From Yeosuana aquiaggeris (GTDB lineage Bacteria; Bacteroidota; Bacteroidia; Flavobacteriales; Flavobacteriaceae): DNA of 64,000 nucleotides. A model generated the notes under the pieces. The model saw nothing but the letters and a program-made list of their open reading frames with translations, was not told the DNA's origin and made no database searches. The first letter of the stretch is position 1. Every line of letters starts with the position of its first letter. A program made the position numbers and the translations under genes. The stretch covers positions 186,001 through 250,000 of the forward strand of contig NZ_JBAWKC010000005.1 in assembly GCF_044003965.1 (NCBI RefSeq), written 5' to 3'. Below, in pieces: positions 33,713-42,608 of the stretch.

Positions 33713-34654
33713 TTAAATTATACCATCCCCTTTATAGTGGATGGGCGTGCTTTGATGCTCTAAAGCGTTTTCTTTGATTTTTAATTCTGTAATTTTATCA
33801 AGTCGCGAAGGCTTGATTAGAGGGCCTAAAGAATCTAGATAAGGAGTGGGAATATTGGGTTGATAGATACCAAAATGACTTGATTTCAAATGGTCTCTAA
33901 AACTTTTTAAAGGTTGTCCCAAACGAAGTATCCCTAATTCGCGACTTCTTTTTGCTCTTTCAATATTCAATTCAAGCGGAATAATTTCCTCGGTCCCTTC
34001 AGACTGGTGCAATATCCGTCCATCAGGTCCGCAAACAATTGAACGTCCGCAACCTCCTGTATCCAAACCATTAACATCAAAGAAATAGCATTGGTTAATT
34101 GAAGCCATGGCTCTTACAATTGAAAGTTCAATCTCTCTATCGATAGTTCCTGACATAGTAGGATGCATAATCACTTCCGCACCCATTGTGGCTAACGTAC
34201 GAATGGTTTCAGGAAACCACATATCATAACAGATAGATACTCCAAATCTTGCTACATTAGGTACGTCAAACACGCAGTAATGCTCTCCCGGTGTCACACC
34301 TGTTTCATAAGGATAAAAAGGAAACATTTTGCGGTAACGAGTTACTATTTCTCCTTTGGGATTGATAACCGTAGCCGTATTGTAAATTTTGTCCTCACTT
34401 TTTTCAAAAATGGAGCCAGGGAGCAGCCATATTCCATACTCTTTGGCTTTGGCTTGCATTTCTGCTTCAAAATTATTAGGAATGGGTTGTGCTGTATGGG
34501 TTAATGGCCCGAAAGCACAAAGTTCACTAAACATAATCATCTCTATCCATGGATAGAGATTCATGGTTATATCAATTTTCAGTTTCATCATTTCCACGTT
34601 GGAAGCGACAGCTGATACTTTCATTTGTATTCCTGCAATTGCGAATGGTCTCAT
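33713..34654 (-). CDS. Carbon-nitrogen hydrolase (nitrilase superfamily amidase)
   Basis: A 313-residue nitrilase-superfamily enzyme. The catalytic triad is visible as Glu in MIMFSELCAFG, Lys in VTRYRKMFPFYP and Cys in FGVSICYDMWFPET (C142). It has the length of amidases such as aliphatic amidase, N-carbamoylputrescine amidase or omega-amidase. In this operon it could cleave a carbamoyl or acyl group from an amine intermediate. It begins two bases after the aminotransferase stop, indicating coupled expression. The exact substrate is not readable. Confidence 0.88.
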   Translation of the reverse strand: MRPFAIAGIQMKVSAVASNVEMMKLKIDITMNLYPWIEMIMFSELCAFGPLTHTAQPIPNNFEAEMQAKAKEYGIWLLPGSIFEKSEDKIYNTATVINPKGEIVTRYRKMFPFYPYETGVTPGEHYCVFDVPNVARFGVSICYDMWFPETIRTLATMGAEVIMHPTMSGTIDREIELSIVRAMASINQCYFFDVNGLDTGGCGRSIVCGPDGRILHQSEGTEEIIPLELNIERAKRSRELGILRLGQPLKSFRDHLKSSHFGIYQPNIPTPYLDSLGPLIKPSRLDKITELKIKENALEHQSTPIHYKGDGII

Positions 34655-34656
34655 AA

Positions 34657-35970
34657 TTATTTTTTTGTAGCTTTTTTAATTTCGTTTTCTAAAATTGTCA
34701 TTCCCTTATCTAATTGCTGTTGGGTTATTACGAGGGGTGAAAGTATTCTAATAATATTTTTATGCGTTCCTGCACTCAACATGATCAAGCCGTTTTCAAA
34801 ACAGCCCTCTACCACTCTTGAACATAAATCAGCATCCGGTTGACTAGGATCATTATTTTTTACAAACTCGATTGCGATCATGGCGCCAATGCCTCTGACA
34901 TCACCAATTTCAGGACAGACCTTCTTCAAATTTTTCAAACGCCCCTTAATAGTCGCTCCTAACACCTTGGCTTTTTGATTAAGATGAATCTTTTTCATGT
35001 ATTTGATGGTAGCCAAAGCGGCAGCACAACAAACAGGGCTACCTATATAGGTACCGCCAATAGAGCCTGGAGCCGCAGTGTCCATTACCTCTGCACGACC
35101 TACGACAGCTGCAATGGGAAGACCCGACCCCATAGATTTAGCATAGGTACTTATATCAGGCTGTACCCCATAATGTTGCCAGCTGGCCCAGTGTCCTGTT
35201 CTACAGAAACCACTTTGTACTTCATCCATAATGAGCATAATTCCATGCTCGTCGCAGAATGCTCGCAGTCCTTCTAAATATTTTTGAGGTATGGGGTTAA
35301 ACCCGCCCTCCCCTTGTATAGGTTCTACAATAATAGCGGCAACACTTTTTACATCGACCAAATTAAGGGCACTTTCATGCAGTCGTTTGAGTTCATCCTT
35401 GACAAAGGCCGATCCTCCCCTAGCCCCTTTATAACGGTATACATTTGGAAAAGGAAGCCTATACACTTCAGGAGCAAATGGACCACAATCGTATTTATAG
35501 CCTATCTTGCTAGTCAATGTCATGGCCATCATAGTACGCCCGTGATAAGCTCCTGTATAACAAATAACAGCAGGTCGTTTCGTTGCTTGCCTTGCTATTT
35601 TTATAGCATTCTCTATTGCTTCTGCCCCGGTACTAACCAGCATTACCTTTGTTTTTTCACCGTGGGGCAAAATTTTAGCCAATTCCTCACATAATTCAAT
35701 GTACGGTTCATAGGTAACCACATTAAAACTAGTATGCAGATACTTTCCTGCCTGTTCCCTAATCGCCGCAACAACAGGTTCCGGGCAATGTCCGGCATTT
35801 ACTACTCCAATCCCACCGGCAAAATCGATAAGTTCTCGCCCATCAGCATCAATAATAAGTGCTCCTTTGGCTTCCTTTACTGTAGCAGTGTTAAATACAC
35901 CCACACCATTGGCCACAGACTCCTTTCTTCGATTAAGAAGTTCCTGTGATTTAGTTAATTTTTCTGTCAT
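34657..35970 (-). CDS. Class III aminotransferase, 4-aminobutyrate aminotransferase-like
   Basis: A 437-residue PLP enzyme of the class III family. Motifs are FAGGIGVVNAGHCPEPVVAA near the N-terminus, STGAEAIENAIKIAR, GAYHGRTMMAMTLTSK, EPIQGEGGF, IMDEVQSGFCRTG and YAKSMGSGLPIAAVVGR with the PLP lysine at K278. The closest recalled type is GABA transaminase (GabT/PuuE), which moves the terminal amine of an omega-amino acid or diamine to 2-oxoglutarate. It is the first gene of the minus-strand operon. No succinate-semialdehyde dehydrogenase gene lies next to it, unlike a standard GABA shunt. Confidence 0.88.
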   Translation of the reverse strand: MTEKLTKSQELLNRRKESVANGVGVFNTATVKEAKGALIIDADGRELIDFAGGIGVVNAGHCPEPVVAAIREQAGKYLHTSFNVVTYEPYIELCEELAKILPHGEKTKVMLVSTGAEAIENAIKIARQATKRPAVICYTGAYHGRTMMAMTLTSKIGYKYDCGPFAPEVYRLPFPNVYRYKGARGGSAFVKDELKRLHESALNLVDVKSVAAIIVEPIQGEGGFNPIPQKYLEGLRAFCDEHGIMLIMDEVQSGFCRTGHWASWQHYGVQPDISTYAKSMGSGLPIAAVVGRAEVMDTAAPGSIGGTYIGSPVCCAAALATIKYMKKIHLNQKAKVLGATIKGRLKNLKKVCPEIGDVRGIGAMIAIEFVKNNDPSQPDADLCSRVVEGCFENGLIMLSAGTHKNIIRILSPLVITQQQLDKGMTILENEIKKATKK

Positions 35971-36351
35971 TTAAAAAAATCTGTTTTTTTATAGGTTAAC
36001 TTAAATAATATGGGTTTATGTCTATTTACCCGATTTATAAAAATTATTATCCTTTTTTACAATATTAATAGACTCACAATTTTTTCAGAACCTCCTATAG
36101 GATTTAAAAAATGGATCTCAATATTTGGGATTATTCCCAATAAGAAAATACATTAACCACAGGCTTTATTGTCTTGGTTCTTTTTTTTTTATAGATTTAT
36201 AGAGATGGATATCTATGTAAGTTGTGAATAATAAATGTGATAATGTAACTTACTTCTAGGTCTCAATATAAGTAATTATATATGTTAGAACAGCTACCTA
36301 GGTACCACATGGATTAAATTGATCACAAATTATAGCAATGATTTTCAAAAA
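35971..36351. promoter_or_regulatory. 381-base gap with three inverted repeats, upstream of the amine operon
   Basis: No frame here looks coding. Three symmetric elements stand out: TTGGGA-TTAT-TCCCAA at 36125-36140, GTAAGTT and AACTTAC separated by 23 bases at 36217-36253, and TACCTAGGTA at 36295-36304. A 7-of-8 match to the -7 box on the minus strand is TAATATTG at 36060-36067. The gap lies between the Crp/Fnr gene and its downstream operon and probably holds the operon promoter and operators. Confidence 0.5.
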
Positions 36352-37059
36352 TTAAGAAAGGTATTTTTCTTCAGCGATGGAAATTAGTATTTTTAGATTC
36401 TTTACCTTTATTTTTTTTCTGCTCACTGAAATAGCACCACAACGTTTCATTTCTTGAATATGCCTGCTAACAACCGATCTGGTAGTACCAATAAGGCTTG
36501 CAATCTCATCATTTGGCAAGTTGTTTATTAATTGCAATTTATTTGTTTTTCCATTGATATTTTTAAGTAGCAAGTTGGCCAAACGCACCAGGGTGCTGTG
36601 CAAAGTAACATCAGTAGCGACGTCCATAAGTTGTCGCATGCGCTCACCTAAATAATACAAAATTGTCTTGTGCATGACAGGATATTCATTAATCCATAGC
36701 CTCATTTGTTCCATTGGGATTTTTAATACTTCCAATTTCTCTAAAGCTTCCCAATAAACATCGTGTGGTTTAGAATCTAATAAGGAAAGCACATCAAAAA
36801 CATCTCCATTAGACAAAATAAATACAGTATGCTCTCTGCCTGTTTCGGCATTGGACTTGAACACTTTTAGCTTACCAGAAACAATAAAATAAAAGGTGGT
36901 CCCGACTTCTATACTACTTTTAAAGTTTTTTGTTTTCCAATGCTCATTCGTCATTTGGCTTAAAAGTTTTTGCAGAGACTCCATACTGGAATCCTTTAAA
37001 AAAGAGGAATTTGTAAGGGCTATTAAATATTTTTGGTAATGAATATCTTGAGGTGTCAT
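36352..37059 (-). CDS. Crp/Fnr family transcriptional regulator
   Basis: A 235-residue regulator with an N-terminal cyclic-nucleotide-like beta-barrel (GTTFYFIVSGKLKVFKSNAETGREHTVFILSNGDVFDV) and a C-terminal helix-turn-helix (NDEIASLIGTTRSVVSRHIQEMKRCG). No N-terminal cysteine cluster is present, so it is not a classical FNR oxygen sensor. The ATG at 37059 is preferred to a TTG at 37077, because that TTG is part of a TATCTTTG -7 box. It is the obvious candidate to control the amine operon beyond the next gap; whether it also reads the ATGACA-TT-TGTCAT site at hyaA is unknown. Confidence 0.88.
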   Translation of the reverse strand: MTPQDIHYQKYLIALTNSSFLKDSSMESLQKLLSQMTNEHWKTKNFKSSIEVGTTFYFIVSGKLKVFKSNAETGREHTVFILSNGDVFDVLSLLDSKPHDVYWEALEKLEVLKIPMEQMRLWINEYPVMHKTILYYLGERMRQLMDVATDVTLHSTLVRLANLLLKNINGKTNKLQLINNLPNDEIASLIGTTRSVVSRHIQEMKRCGAISVSRKKIKVKNLKILISIAEEKYLS

Positions 37060-37074
37060 TAAATCGAATAAAAC

Positions 37075-37082
37075 CAAAGATA
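37075..37082 (-). promoter_or_regulatory. -7 promoter box of the Crp/Fnr gene
   Basis: TATCTTTG on the minus strand is an exact TAnnTTTG match 15 bases before the ATG at 37059. The implied leader is very short. It explains away the TTG start read from the longest open frame. Confidence 0.5.
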
Positions 37083-37155
37083 CTTAAATTTAACAAGAAC
37101 CATAAATTATGTAAATAATGAGGAAAATATTAAATAAACTTAGAGTCCTAAAAAC

Positions 37156-37190
37156 AAAAAACACTGCTAATTATATCTTTAACAGTGTTT
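37156..37190 (-). terminator. Terminator after tRNA-Pro(TGG)
   Basis: On the minus strand an 8-bp stem (AAACACTG and CAGTGTTT) with a 16-base loop is followed by TTTTTTGTTTTT, 25 bases after the tRNA 3-prime end. Confidence 0.65.
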
Positions 37191-37214
37191 CACTTTAATC
37201 TTAAAGTTAGTATG

Positions 37215-37289
37215 TCGGGGTGGCAGGATTCGAACCTGCGACCTCCTGCTCCCAAAGCAGGCGCGATAACCGGGCTACGCTACACCCCG
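37215..37289 (-). tRNA. tRNA-Pro (anticodon TGG)
   Basis: A full cloverleaf on the minus strand: acceptor CGGGGTG/CACCCCG with discriminator A, T arm GCAGG-TTCGAAT-CCTGC, and anticodon stem CCTGC/GCAGG around the loop TTTGGGA, so the anticodon is TGG (codon CCA, and others by wobble). CCA is not encoded. The other proline tRNA in the window has anticodon GGG. Confidence 0.96.
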
Positions 37290-37503
37290 ATTAAAAAAAC
37301 GCTCATTTTATAATAACAAAACGTTCTCTTAAACAGAGTGCAAATATAATTTTTTTATATTATTGAAACCTACATATTTCAGTTATTTTTCAATAAAAAT
37401 CACTTTACTTGTTATTAAATATTTAACAATATTTTTGTTCTAATTGAACCTTTTAAATATTAAAAAATAAGTTTTAAACGATTTAATTAACTTTCCAATT
37501 AAC

Positions 37504-37511
37504 TAACTTTG
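37504..37511 (+). promoter_or_regulatory. -7 promoter box of udk
   Basis: TAACTTTG is an exact TAnnTTTG match 23 bases before the udk ATG. The stretch between the tRNA-Pro gene and this box (about 215 bases) is very AT-rich and shows nothing else recognisable. Confidence 0.55.
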
Positions 37512-37534
37512 TAAAGTAGATAAAAAATGTTTTT

Positions 37535-38140
37535 ATGCTCATTATAGGAATTGCTGGTGGCACAGGTTGCGGAAAAACAACCGTTGTAAACAAAATAATA
37601 AACGAACTTCCCGAAGGTGAAGTTGGGGTGATCTCACAAGATTCCTATTACAAGGACACATCACATTTAAATTATGACGAACGAATAAAAATTAATTTTG
37701 ACCATCCTAGATCTATTGATTTTGAACTTTTAGTAGAGCATTTGAAAGCATTAAAAATAAATACGCCGGTAAACCAACCCGTATATTCTTTCGTTAAACA
37801 TAATAGAACCGGAGATACCGTTTTAACACATCCAAGAAAAGTTATGATAGTTGAAGGTATTTTAATTTTTACAAATCCTGAATTAAGGGAAATGTTTGAT
37901 ATCAAATTATTTGTGCATGCTGATACTGATGAGCGTTTAATCAGACGATTAAAGCGCGATATTTCAGAACGCGGCAGAGATCTTGACGAAGTTTTATCAC
38001 GATATCAAATGACACTCAAACCAATGCATGACCAGTTTATTGAACCCATGAAAGAATATGCAGATATGATCATACCTAATAACAAGCATAATACAGTGGC
38101 TATTGATATTGTGAGATCTATTATAACTCAAAAACTATAA
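37535..38140 (+). CDS. udk: Uridine kinase
   Basis: A 201-residue nucleoside kinase that phosphorylates uridine and cytidine with ATP or GTP in pyrimidine salvage. Motifs: P-loop GIAGGTGCGKTT near residue 6, the SQDSYYKD block, FDHPRSIDFELL, and a lid-region RLIRRLKRDISERGRD. Length is typical. Its stop is directly followed by the ATG of the FtsB/DivIC-like gene, so the genes up to the mutase may form one operon. Confidence 0.96.
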   Translation: MLIIGIAGGTGCGKTTVVNKIINELPEGEVGVISQDSYYKDTSHLNYDERIKINFDHPRSIDFELLVEHLKALKINTPVNQPVYSFVKHNRTGDTVLTHPRKVMIVEGILIFTNPELREMFDIKLFVHADTDERLIRRLKRDISERGRDLDEVLSRYQMTLKPMHDQFIEPMKEYADMIIPNNKHNTVAIDIVRSIITQKL

Positions 38141-38470
38141 ATGTCCATTTTTAATTATAAATCAAGGTTTTTAAAACCGTTCAAAAATGTGTTTATCCTC
38201 ATTTTATTTGTTTTTATTGTTTGGATGCTTTTTTTTGACGCCAATTCCTATCTCATTCATCATGAATTAAATTCAGATATTGATGCTTTGGAAACCGAAA
38301 AAGAGTATTATCATAAAGAAATTGAAAAAGACAAAAAAGCAATAAAAAAATTAAGTACAGAAGAAGGACTTGAAAAATTTGCACGCGAAGAATATTACAT
38401 GAAGCGTGACAGTGAAGAAATCTTTATTATTGAATATGAAGACAGTTTAAAAACAAAAGATAATGAGTAA
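38141..38470 (+). CDS. FtsB/DivIC-like septum formation initiator protein
   Basis: A 109-residue bitopic membrane protein: a short cytoplasmic N-terminus, one membrane helix (VFILILFVFIVWMLFF, residues about 17-33), then a coiled coil (ALETEKEYYHKEIEKDKKAIKKL). A C-terminal EEGLEKFAREEYYMKR segment is typical of FtsB/DivIC proteins. Family members join FtsL and FtsQ/DivIB in the divisome. It abuts udk and overlaps the mutase small-subunit gene by eight bases. Confidence 0.85.
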   Translation: MSIFNYKSRFLKPFKNVFILILFVFIVWMLFFDANSYLIHHELNSDIDALETEKEYYHKEIEKDKKAIKKLSTEEGLEKFAREEYYMKRDSEEIFIIEYEDSLKTKDNE

Positions 38471-39836
38471 ATTATTATTTAATGAATTTGAAGCTGTGAC
38501 ATCAAAACAGTGGAAACAAAAAATACAATTTGACTTAAAAGGCGCTGACTATAATGAAAATCTCATATGGAAAACCAATGAGGATATTGATGTAAAACCG
38601 TTTTATCATTCAGATGAGTTCAAAGAGCTGCCTGCCATTTCAAATACCAAAGCTACCCAATGGCACATTTGTCAGTCAATCTTTGTTGCTGATGCCAATA
38701 AATCAAATAAAAAGGCCATCAATGCCATTGGACGAGGTGCTGAAAGCATCAAATTTATCATCCCAAGTGAGACCATTTCCCTTACACAACTCATTCAAAA
38801 TATTGATACTACATCAATCTCTCTTTATTTTGAATTACAATTTCTGTCAGACAAATACCTCCTGCAGTTTAAAGATCTTATAAATAATGAAAACCTGTTT
38901 TTTTATATCGATATTATTGGAAATCTGGCAAAAAATGGCAATTGGTTTAGTTCCTTACAAGAAGATCATCAAAAATTTGAAACAATAGTCAATCAAATTA
39001 ACACAATTAGTGTTGATATGTCTCTGTATCAAAATGCAGGAGCAAATATGGTACAACAATTGGCTTATGGGTTATCACAAGCCAATGAATACTTAAATCA
39101 CTTTGATTCCAAACTTGGGAAAGACAAGAAACAGTCTATAAAAATACTTTTTAAAGTTTCTGTGGGTACTAATTATTTTTTTGAGATTGCAAAACTGAAA
39201 GCTTTAAGAATTTTGTGGAACACTTTAGCCCCAGAATATGGGTTTAACTCACAATGCCATATTGTAGTTACGCCAACTAAACGCAATAAAACGCTCTATG
39301 ATTACAACACAAATATGTTGCGCACTACCACAGAATGCATGAGTGCCATTTTAGGTGGCGCCAATACTGTTTGTAACTTAGCATATGATGCCGTTTATCA
39401 TAAAGACAATGAATTTGGAGAGCGAATAGCACGTAATCAGTTATTAATTTTAAAACACGAAAGTTATTTTGATAAAGTCAATAACCCATCTGATGGTACT
39501 TATTATATAGAAAGCTTAACAAATCAATTAGCAGAAAAATCTTTAGAACTTTTTAAAAATATTGAAGCAAATGGTGGCTTTCTTAACCAGCTTAAAGAAG
39601 GCACCATACAAAGAAAAATAAAAGAGTATGCCGCTAAAGAACAACAGCAGTTTGATGAAGGGAAAGAAATATTGTTAGGAAGTAATAAATACCCAAATCC
39701 CAAGGATACAATGAAGCAGGAACTCGAACTCTATCCTTTTGTAAAAATAAATCAAAGAAAAACCTTGATTGAGCCAATCATTGAAAAAAGACTAGCTGAA
39801 AAACTAGAACAAGAACGATTAAAAAAAGAAGATTAA
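38463..39836 (+). CDS. mutA: Methylmalonyl-CoA mutase small (beta) subunit
   Basis: A 457-residue non-catalytic partner of the B12-dependent mutase that interconverts succinyl-CoA and methylmalonyl-CoA. Starting SKLLFNEFEAVTSKQWKQKIQFDLKG, it shows the mutase barrel pattern (LRTTTECMSAILGGANTVCNLAYD, ARNQLLILKHESYFDKVNNPSDGTYYIE) but lacks the C-terminal DxHxxG cobalamin-binding domain. It is shorter than MutB, as expected of the small subunit. It overlaps the preceding gene and is one base before a lipoprotein gene. Confidence 0.92.
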   Translation: MSKLLFNEFEAVTSKQWKQKIQFDLKGADYNENLIWKTNEDIDVKPFYHSDEFKELPAISNTKATQWHICQSIFVADANKSNKKAINAIGRGAESIKFIIPSETISLTQLIQNIDTTSISLYFELQFLSDKYLLQFKDLINNENLFFYIDIIGNLAKNGNWFSSLQEDHQKFETIVNQINTISVDMSLYQNAGANMVQQLAYGLSQANEYLNHFDSKLGKDKKQSIKILFKVSVGTNYFFEIAKLKALRILWNTLAPEYGFNSQCHIVVTPTKRNKTLYDYNTNMLRTTTECMSAILGGANTVCNLAYDAVYHKDNEFGERIARNQLLILKHESYFDKVNNPSDGTYYIESLTNQLAEKSLELFKNIEANGGFLNQLKEGTIQRKIKEYAAKEQQQFDEGKEILLGSNKYPNPKDTMKQELELYPFVKINQRKTLIEPIIEKRLAEKLEQERLKKED

Positions 39837-39837
39837 A

Positions 39838-40458
39838 ATGACAACAAAATTTTATTTTATTATTTTATTTATTCTATGTTTTGCAACCAGTTGCAAAAAG
39901 GAAAACACCTTCAAAGAATACGAGTTTGCTGACAAGCCAGCTGTTTTAGAATGCAACAACTTAAACTCAAAACTATATAATGAAGCACTTTATAGTTTTG
40001 AAAATGACATCTTAAACTTTTATGGTAAAGACAAAAAAAGTTTATTATTGGCCTATTCGCAGTTTATTAGATTATCTGTTTATGGTAGAGTTAATTATAA
40101 AAACATAGTTTCAGAACACACATTAAAAGTATTTGAAGCTTTAAAAAACGAATCTGAATTGTGGAATTTGAACAACGCTTCTAGTCATTTAAATTACAAT
40201 AGTGCTTTAATGAATTGTATTGCTCAAAACATAACCAATCCTAACTTAAAAACGACCCTAAACGCTCTGCTTTCTACTAACAGCATGAGCCCTAAATTAT
40301 TTGGAGTTCCTTTATCTACTAATTATAGCACAACATTAAGCGATAAATATTTAGCCTCATATGTTGCTTTTGAATTGTTTTATGCCAAACTTTTTGATGT
40401 CGATTTTTCACAGGTTGAGAAAGAAAAACAAAAAGTAGATTTCAATATAACTCAGTAA
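39838..40458 (+). CDS. Lipoprotein of unknown function between mutase subunit genes
   Basis: A 206-residue protein with a signal peptide and lipobox ATSC (Cys near residue 19). The mature part is mostly helical (EALYSFENDILNFYG, LLLAYSQFIRLSVYGR, YLASYVAFELFYAKLF), with no known domain that I recognise. It is inserted between mutA (one-base gap) and mutB (16-base gap), so it is expressed with a cytoplasmic enzyme although it should be membrane anchored. A functional link is not evident. Confidence 0.75.
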   Translation: MTTKFYFIILFILCFATSCKKENTFKEYEFADKPAVLECNNLNSKLYNEALYSFENDILNFYGKDKKSLLLAYSQFIRLSVYGRVNYKNIVSEHTLKVFEALKNESELWNLNNASSHLNYNSALMNCIAQNITNPNLKTTLNALLSTNSMSPKLFGVPLSTNYSTTLSDKYLASYVAFELFYAKLFDVDFSQVEKEKQKVDFNITQ

Positions 40459-40474
40459 AAAAGCGCCTTAAAAG

Positions 40475-42598
40475 ATGTCAAGAAAAAATCTTCAACATAT
40501 TACTTTAAAACATCAAACAAAAAAAGGAAAGAGTTTAACACAAAACGCCTTTTTAACTGCTGAAACTATCAATTTAAAGTCTACATATACTCCTGAAGAT
40601 TTAAAACCAGTGGAGCATTTAAATTTTGGAGCTGGTATTCCGCCATTTCTTCGTGGGCCTTATGCCACTATGTATGTGCAAAGACCCTGGACCATTCGTC
40701 AATACGCAGGCTTTTCAACTGCTGAAGACAGTAATGCCTTTTATAGAAGAAATTTGGCTGCCGGGCAGAAAGGATTATCTGTGGCTTTTGATTTAGCCAC
40801 TCATAGAGGTTATGATAGTGATCACGAACGTGTTGTTGGTGACGTTGGAAAAGCGGGCGTTGCGATTGATTCTTTGGAAGACATGAAAATTCTTTTTGAT
40901 CAAATTCCACTGGATAAAATGTCTGTTTCTATGACTATGAATGGGGCCGTTCTGCCAATCATGGCTTTTTATATTGTTGCAGCAGAAGAACAAGGTGCAA
41001 AACAAATAGATTTATCAGGTACGATTCAAAATGATATTCTAAAGGAATTTATGGTGCGTAACACTTACATCTATCCGCCTACTCCTTCAATGAAAATTAT
41101 TTCAGATATTTTTGAATATACCAGTAAAAACATGCCGAAATTTAATAGTATTAGTATTTCCGGTTACCATATGCAAGAAGCTGGTGCTACCTGTGACATT
41201 GAGTTAGCTTATACTTTGGCAGATGGATTGGAGTATATTAGAAAAGGGCTCGATGCCGGTATGGATATTGACACCTTTGCACCGCGCTTATCTTTCTTTT
41301 GGGCCATAGGAATGAATCATTTTATGGAAATTGCCAAAATGCGGGCAGCGCGCATGCTTTGGGCTAAGATCGTGAAGCAATTTAATCCCAAAAATGAAAA
41401 ATCTCTTATTCTTCGAACCCATTGTCAAACCAGTGGCTGGAGTTTAACAGAACAAGATCCGTTTAATAATGTTTCAAGAACCTGTATTGAAGCTGCTGCT
41501 GCGGCTTTTGGAGGCACTCAAAGTTTACACACCAATGCATTAGATGAAGCTATTGCTTTACCTACTGATTTTTCAGCCCGAATAGCAAGAAATACTCAAA
41601 TTTATTTACAAGAAGAAACTAAAATTACTAAAACGGCTGACCCTTGGGCTGGAAGTTATTATTTAGAAACCTTAACGCATGAAATTGCTCAGAAAGCCTG
41701 GTCCCTTTTAGAAGAAGTAGAAGAATTAGGTGGCATGACCAAAGCCATTGAAGCAGGTATCCCCAAATTACGTATTGAAGAAGCTGCTGCCCGAAAACAA
41801 GCCAGAATAGATTCTAATCAAGACATTATTGTAGGCGTCAATAAATACAGGCTTGAACAAGAAGACCCCATACAAACGCTTGAAGTAGACAATCAAACAG
41901 TGAGAGCACAACAAATAGAACGGTTAAAAAGCATAAAGGCTCTTCGTAATACTGATAAAGTAAATGCTGCCCTGGCAAAATTAACTGAAGCAGCTCGTTC
42001 AGGAAACCAAAATTTATTAGCTTTAGCTATTGAAGCAGCTAGAGAAAGGGCCACTCTTGGTGAAATTAGTGATGCCCTTGAAGTTGTATTTGGTAGATAT
42101 AAAGCACAAATTAAATCATTTAGTGGCGTGTATAGTAAAGAAATAAAAGACGATGCATCCTTTCAAAAAGCGAGAGCACTTGCTGATGTTTTTGCAGAGC
42201 AAGAAGGCAGAAGACCTCGTATTATGATTGCTAAAATGGGGCAAGATGGCCATGACCGGGGTGCCAAAGTAGTAGCTACAGGTTATGCCGATGTTGGCTT
42301 TGATGTTGATATTGGTCCGTTATTCCAAACACCACAAGAAGCTGCCAAACAAGCAGTGGAAAATGACGTACATATTTTAGGAGTTTCCTCTTTGGCCGCA
42401 GGTCATAAAACTTTGGTGCCACAAGTTATAAAGGAACTTAAAAAATACGGTAGAGATGATATTATGGTCATAGTGGGTGGTGTCATTCCAAAACAAGACT
42501 ACCAGTTTTTATTTGATGCCGGAGCAATTGCTGTATTTGGCCCTGGTACTAAAATTAGTGAGGCAGCTATAAAAATACTGAAAATCTTAATAGATTAA
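40475..42598 (+). CDS. mutB: Methylmalonyl-CoA mutase large (catalytic) subunit
   Basis: A 707-residue adenosylcobalamin enzyme. The substrate barrel has RGPYATMYVQRPWTIRQYAGFSTAEDSNAFYRRNLAAGQKGLSVAFDLATHRGYDSD split over residues about 60-120, with the Tyr and His of the active site. The C-terminal B12 domain holds MGQDGHDRGAKVVATGYADVGFDV (DxHxxG, base-off/His-on binding) and a GGVIP loop. With mutA it links propionate or odd-chain degradation to succinyl-CoA. No epimerase or MeaB gene is adjacent. A strong terminator follows. Confidence 0.97.
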   Translation: MSRKNLQHITLKHQTKKGKSLTQNAFLTAETINLKSTYTPEDLKPVEHLNFGAGIPPFLRGPYATMYVQRPWTIRQYAGFSTAEDSNAFYRRNLAAGQKGLSVAFDLATHRGYDSDHERVVGDVGKAGVAIDSLEDMKILFDQIPLDKMSVSMTMNGAVLPIMAFYIVAAEEQGAKQIDLSGTIQNDILKEFMVRNTYIYPPTPSMKIISDIFEYTSKNMPKFNSISISGYHMQEAGATCDIELAYTLADGLEYIRKGLDAGMDIDTFAPRLSFFWAIGMNHFMEIAKMRAARMLWAKIVKQFNPKNEKSLILRTHCQTSGWSLTEQDPFNNVSRTCIEAAAAAFGGTQSLHTNALDEAIALPTDFSARIARNTQIYLQEETKITKTADPWAGSYYLETLTHEIAQKAWSLLEEVEELGGMTKAIEAGIPKLRIEEAAARKQARIDSNQDIIVGVNKYRLEQEDPIQTLEVDNQTVRAQQIERLKSIKALRNTDKVNAALAKLTEAARSGNQNLLALAIEAARERATLGEISDALEVVFGRYKAQIKSFSGVYSKEIKDDASFQKARALADVFAEQEGRRPRIMIAKMGQDGHDRGAKVVATGYADVGFDVDIGPLFQTPQEAAKQAVENDVHILGVSSLAAGHKTLVPQVIKELKKYGRDDIMVIVGGVIPKQDYQFLFDAGAIAVFGPGTKISEAAIKILKILID

Positions 42599-42608
42599 AT
42601 AAAAACTA

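Noticed and set aside
30554..35970. Standard GABA shunt or simple arginine decarboxylase operon
   Set aside because: The succinate-semialdehyde dehydrogenase expected in a shunt is absent, and the ATP-grasp and VOC genes are not explained by either pathway.
37060..37077. TTG start giving a longer Crp/Fnr protein
   Set aside because: The TTG forms part of an exact TATCTTTG promoter box and the ATG at 37059 gives a normal N-terminus.
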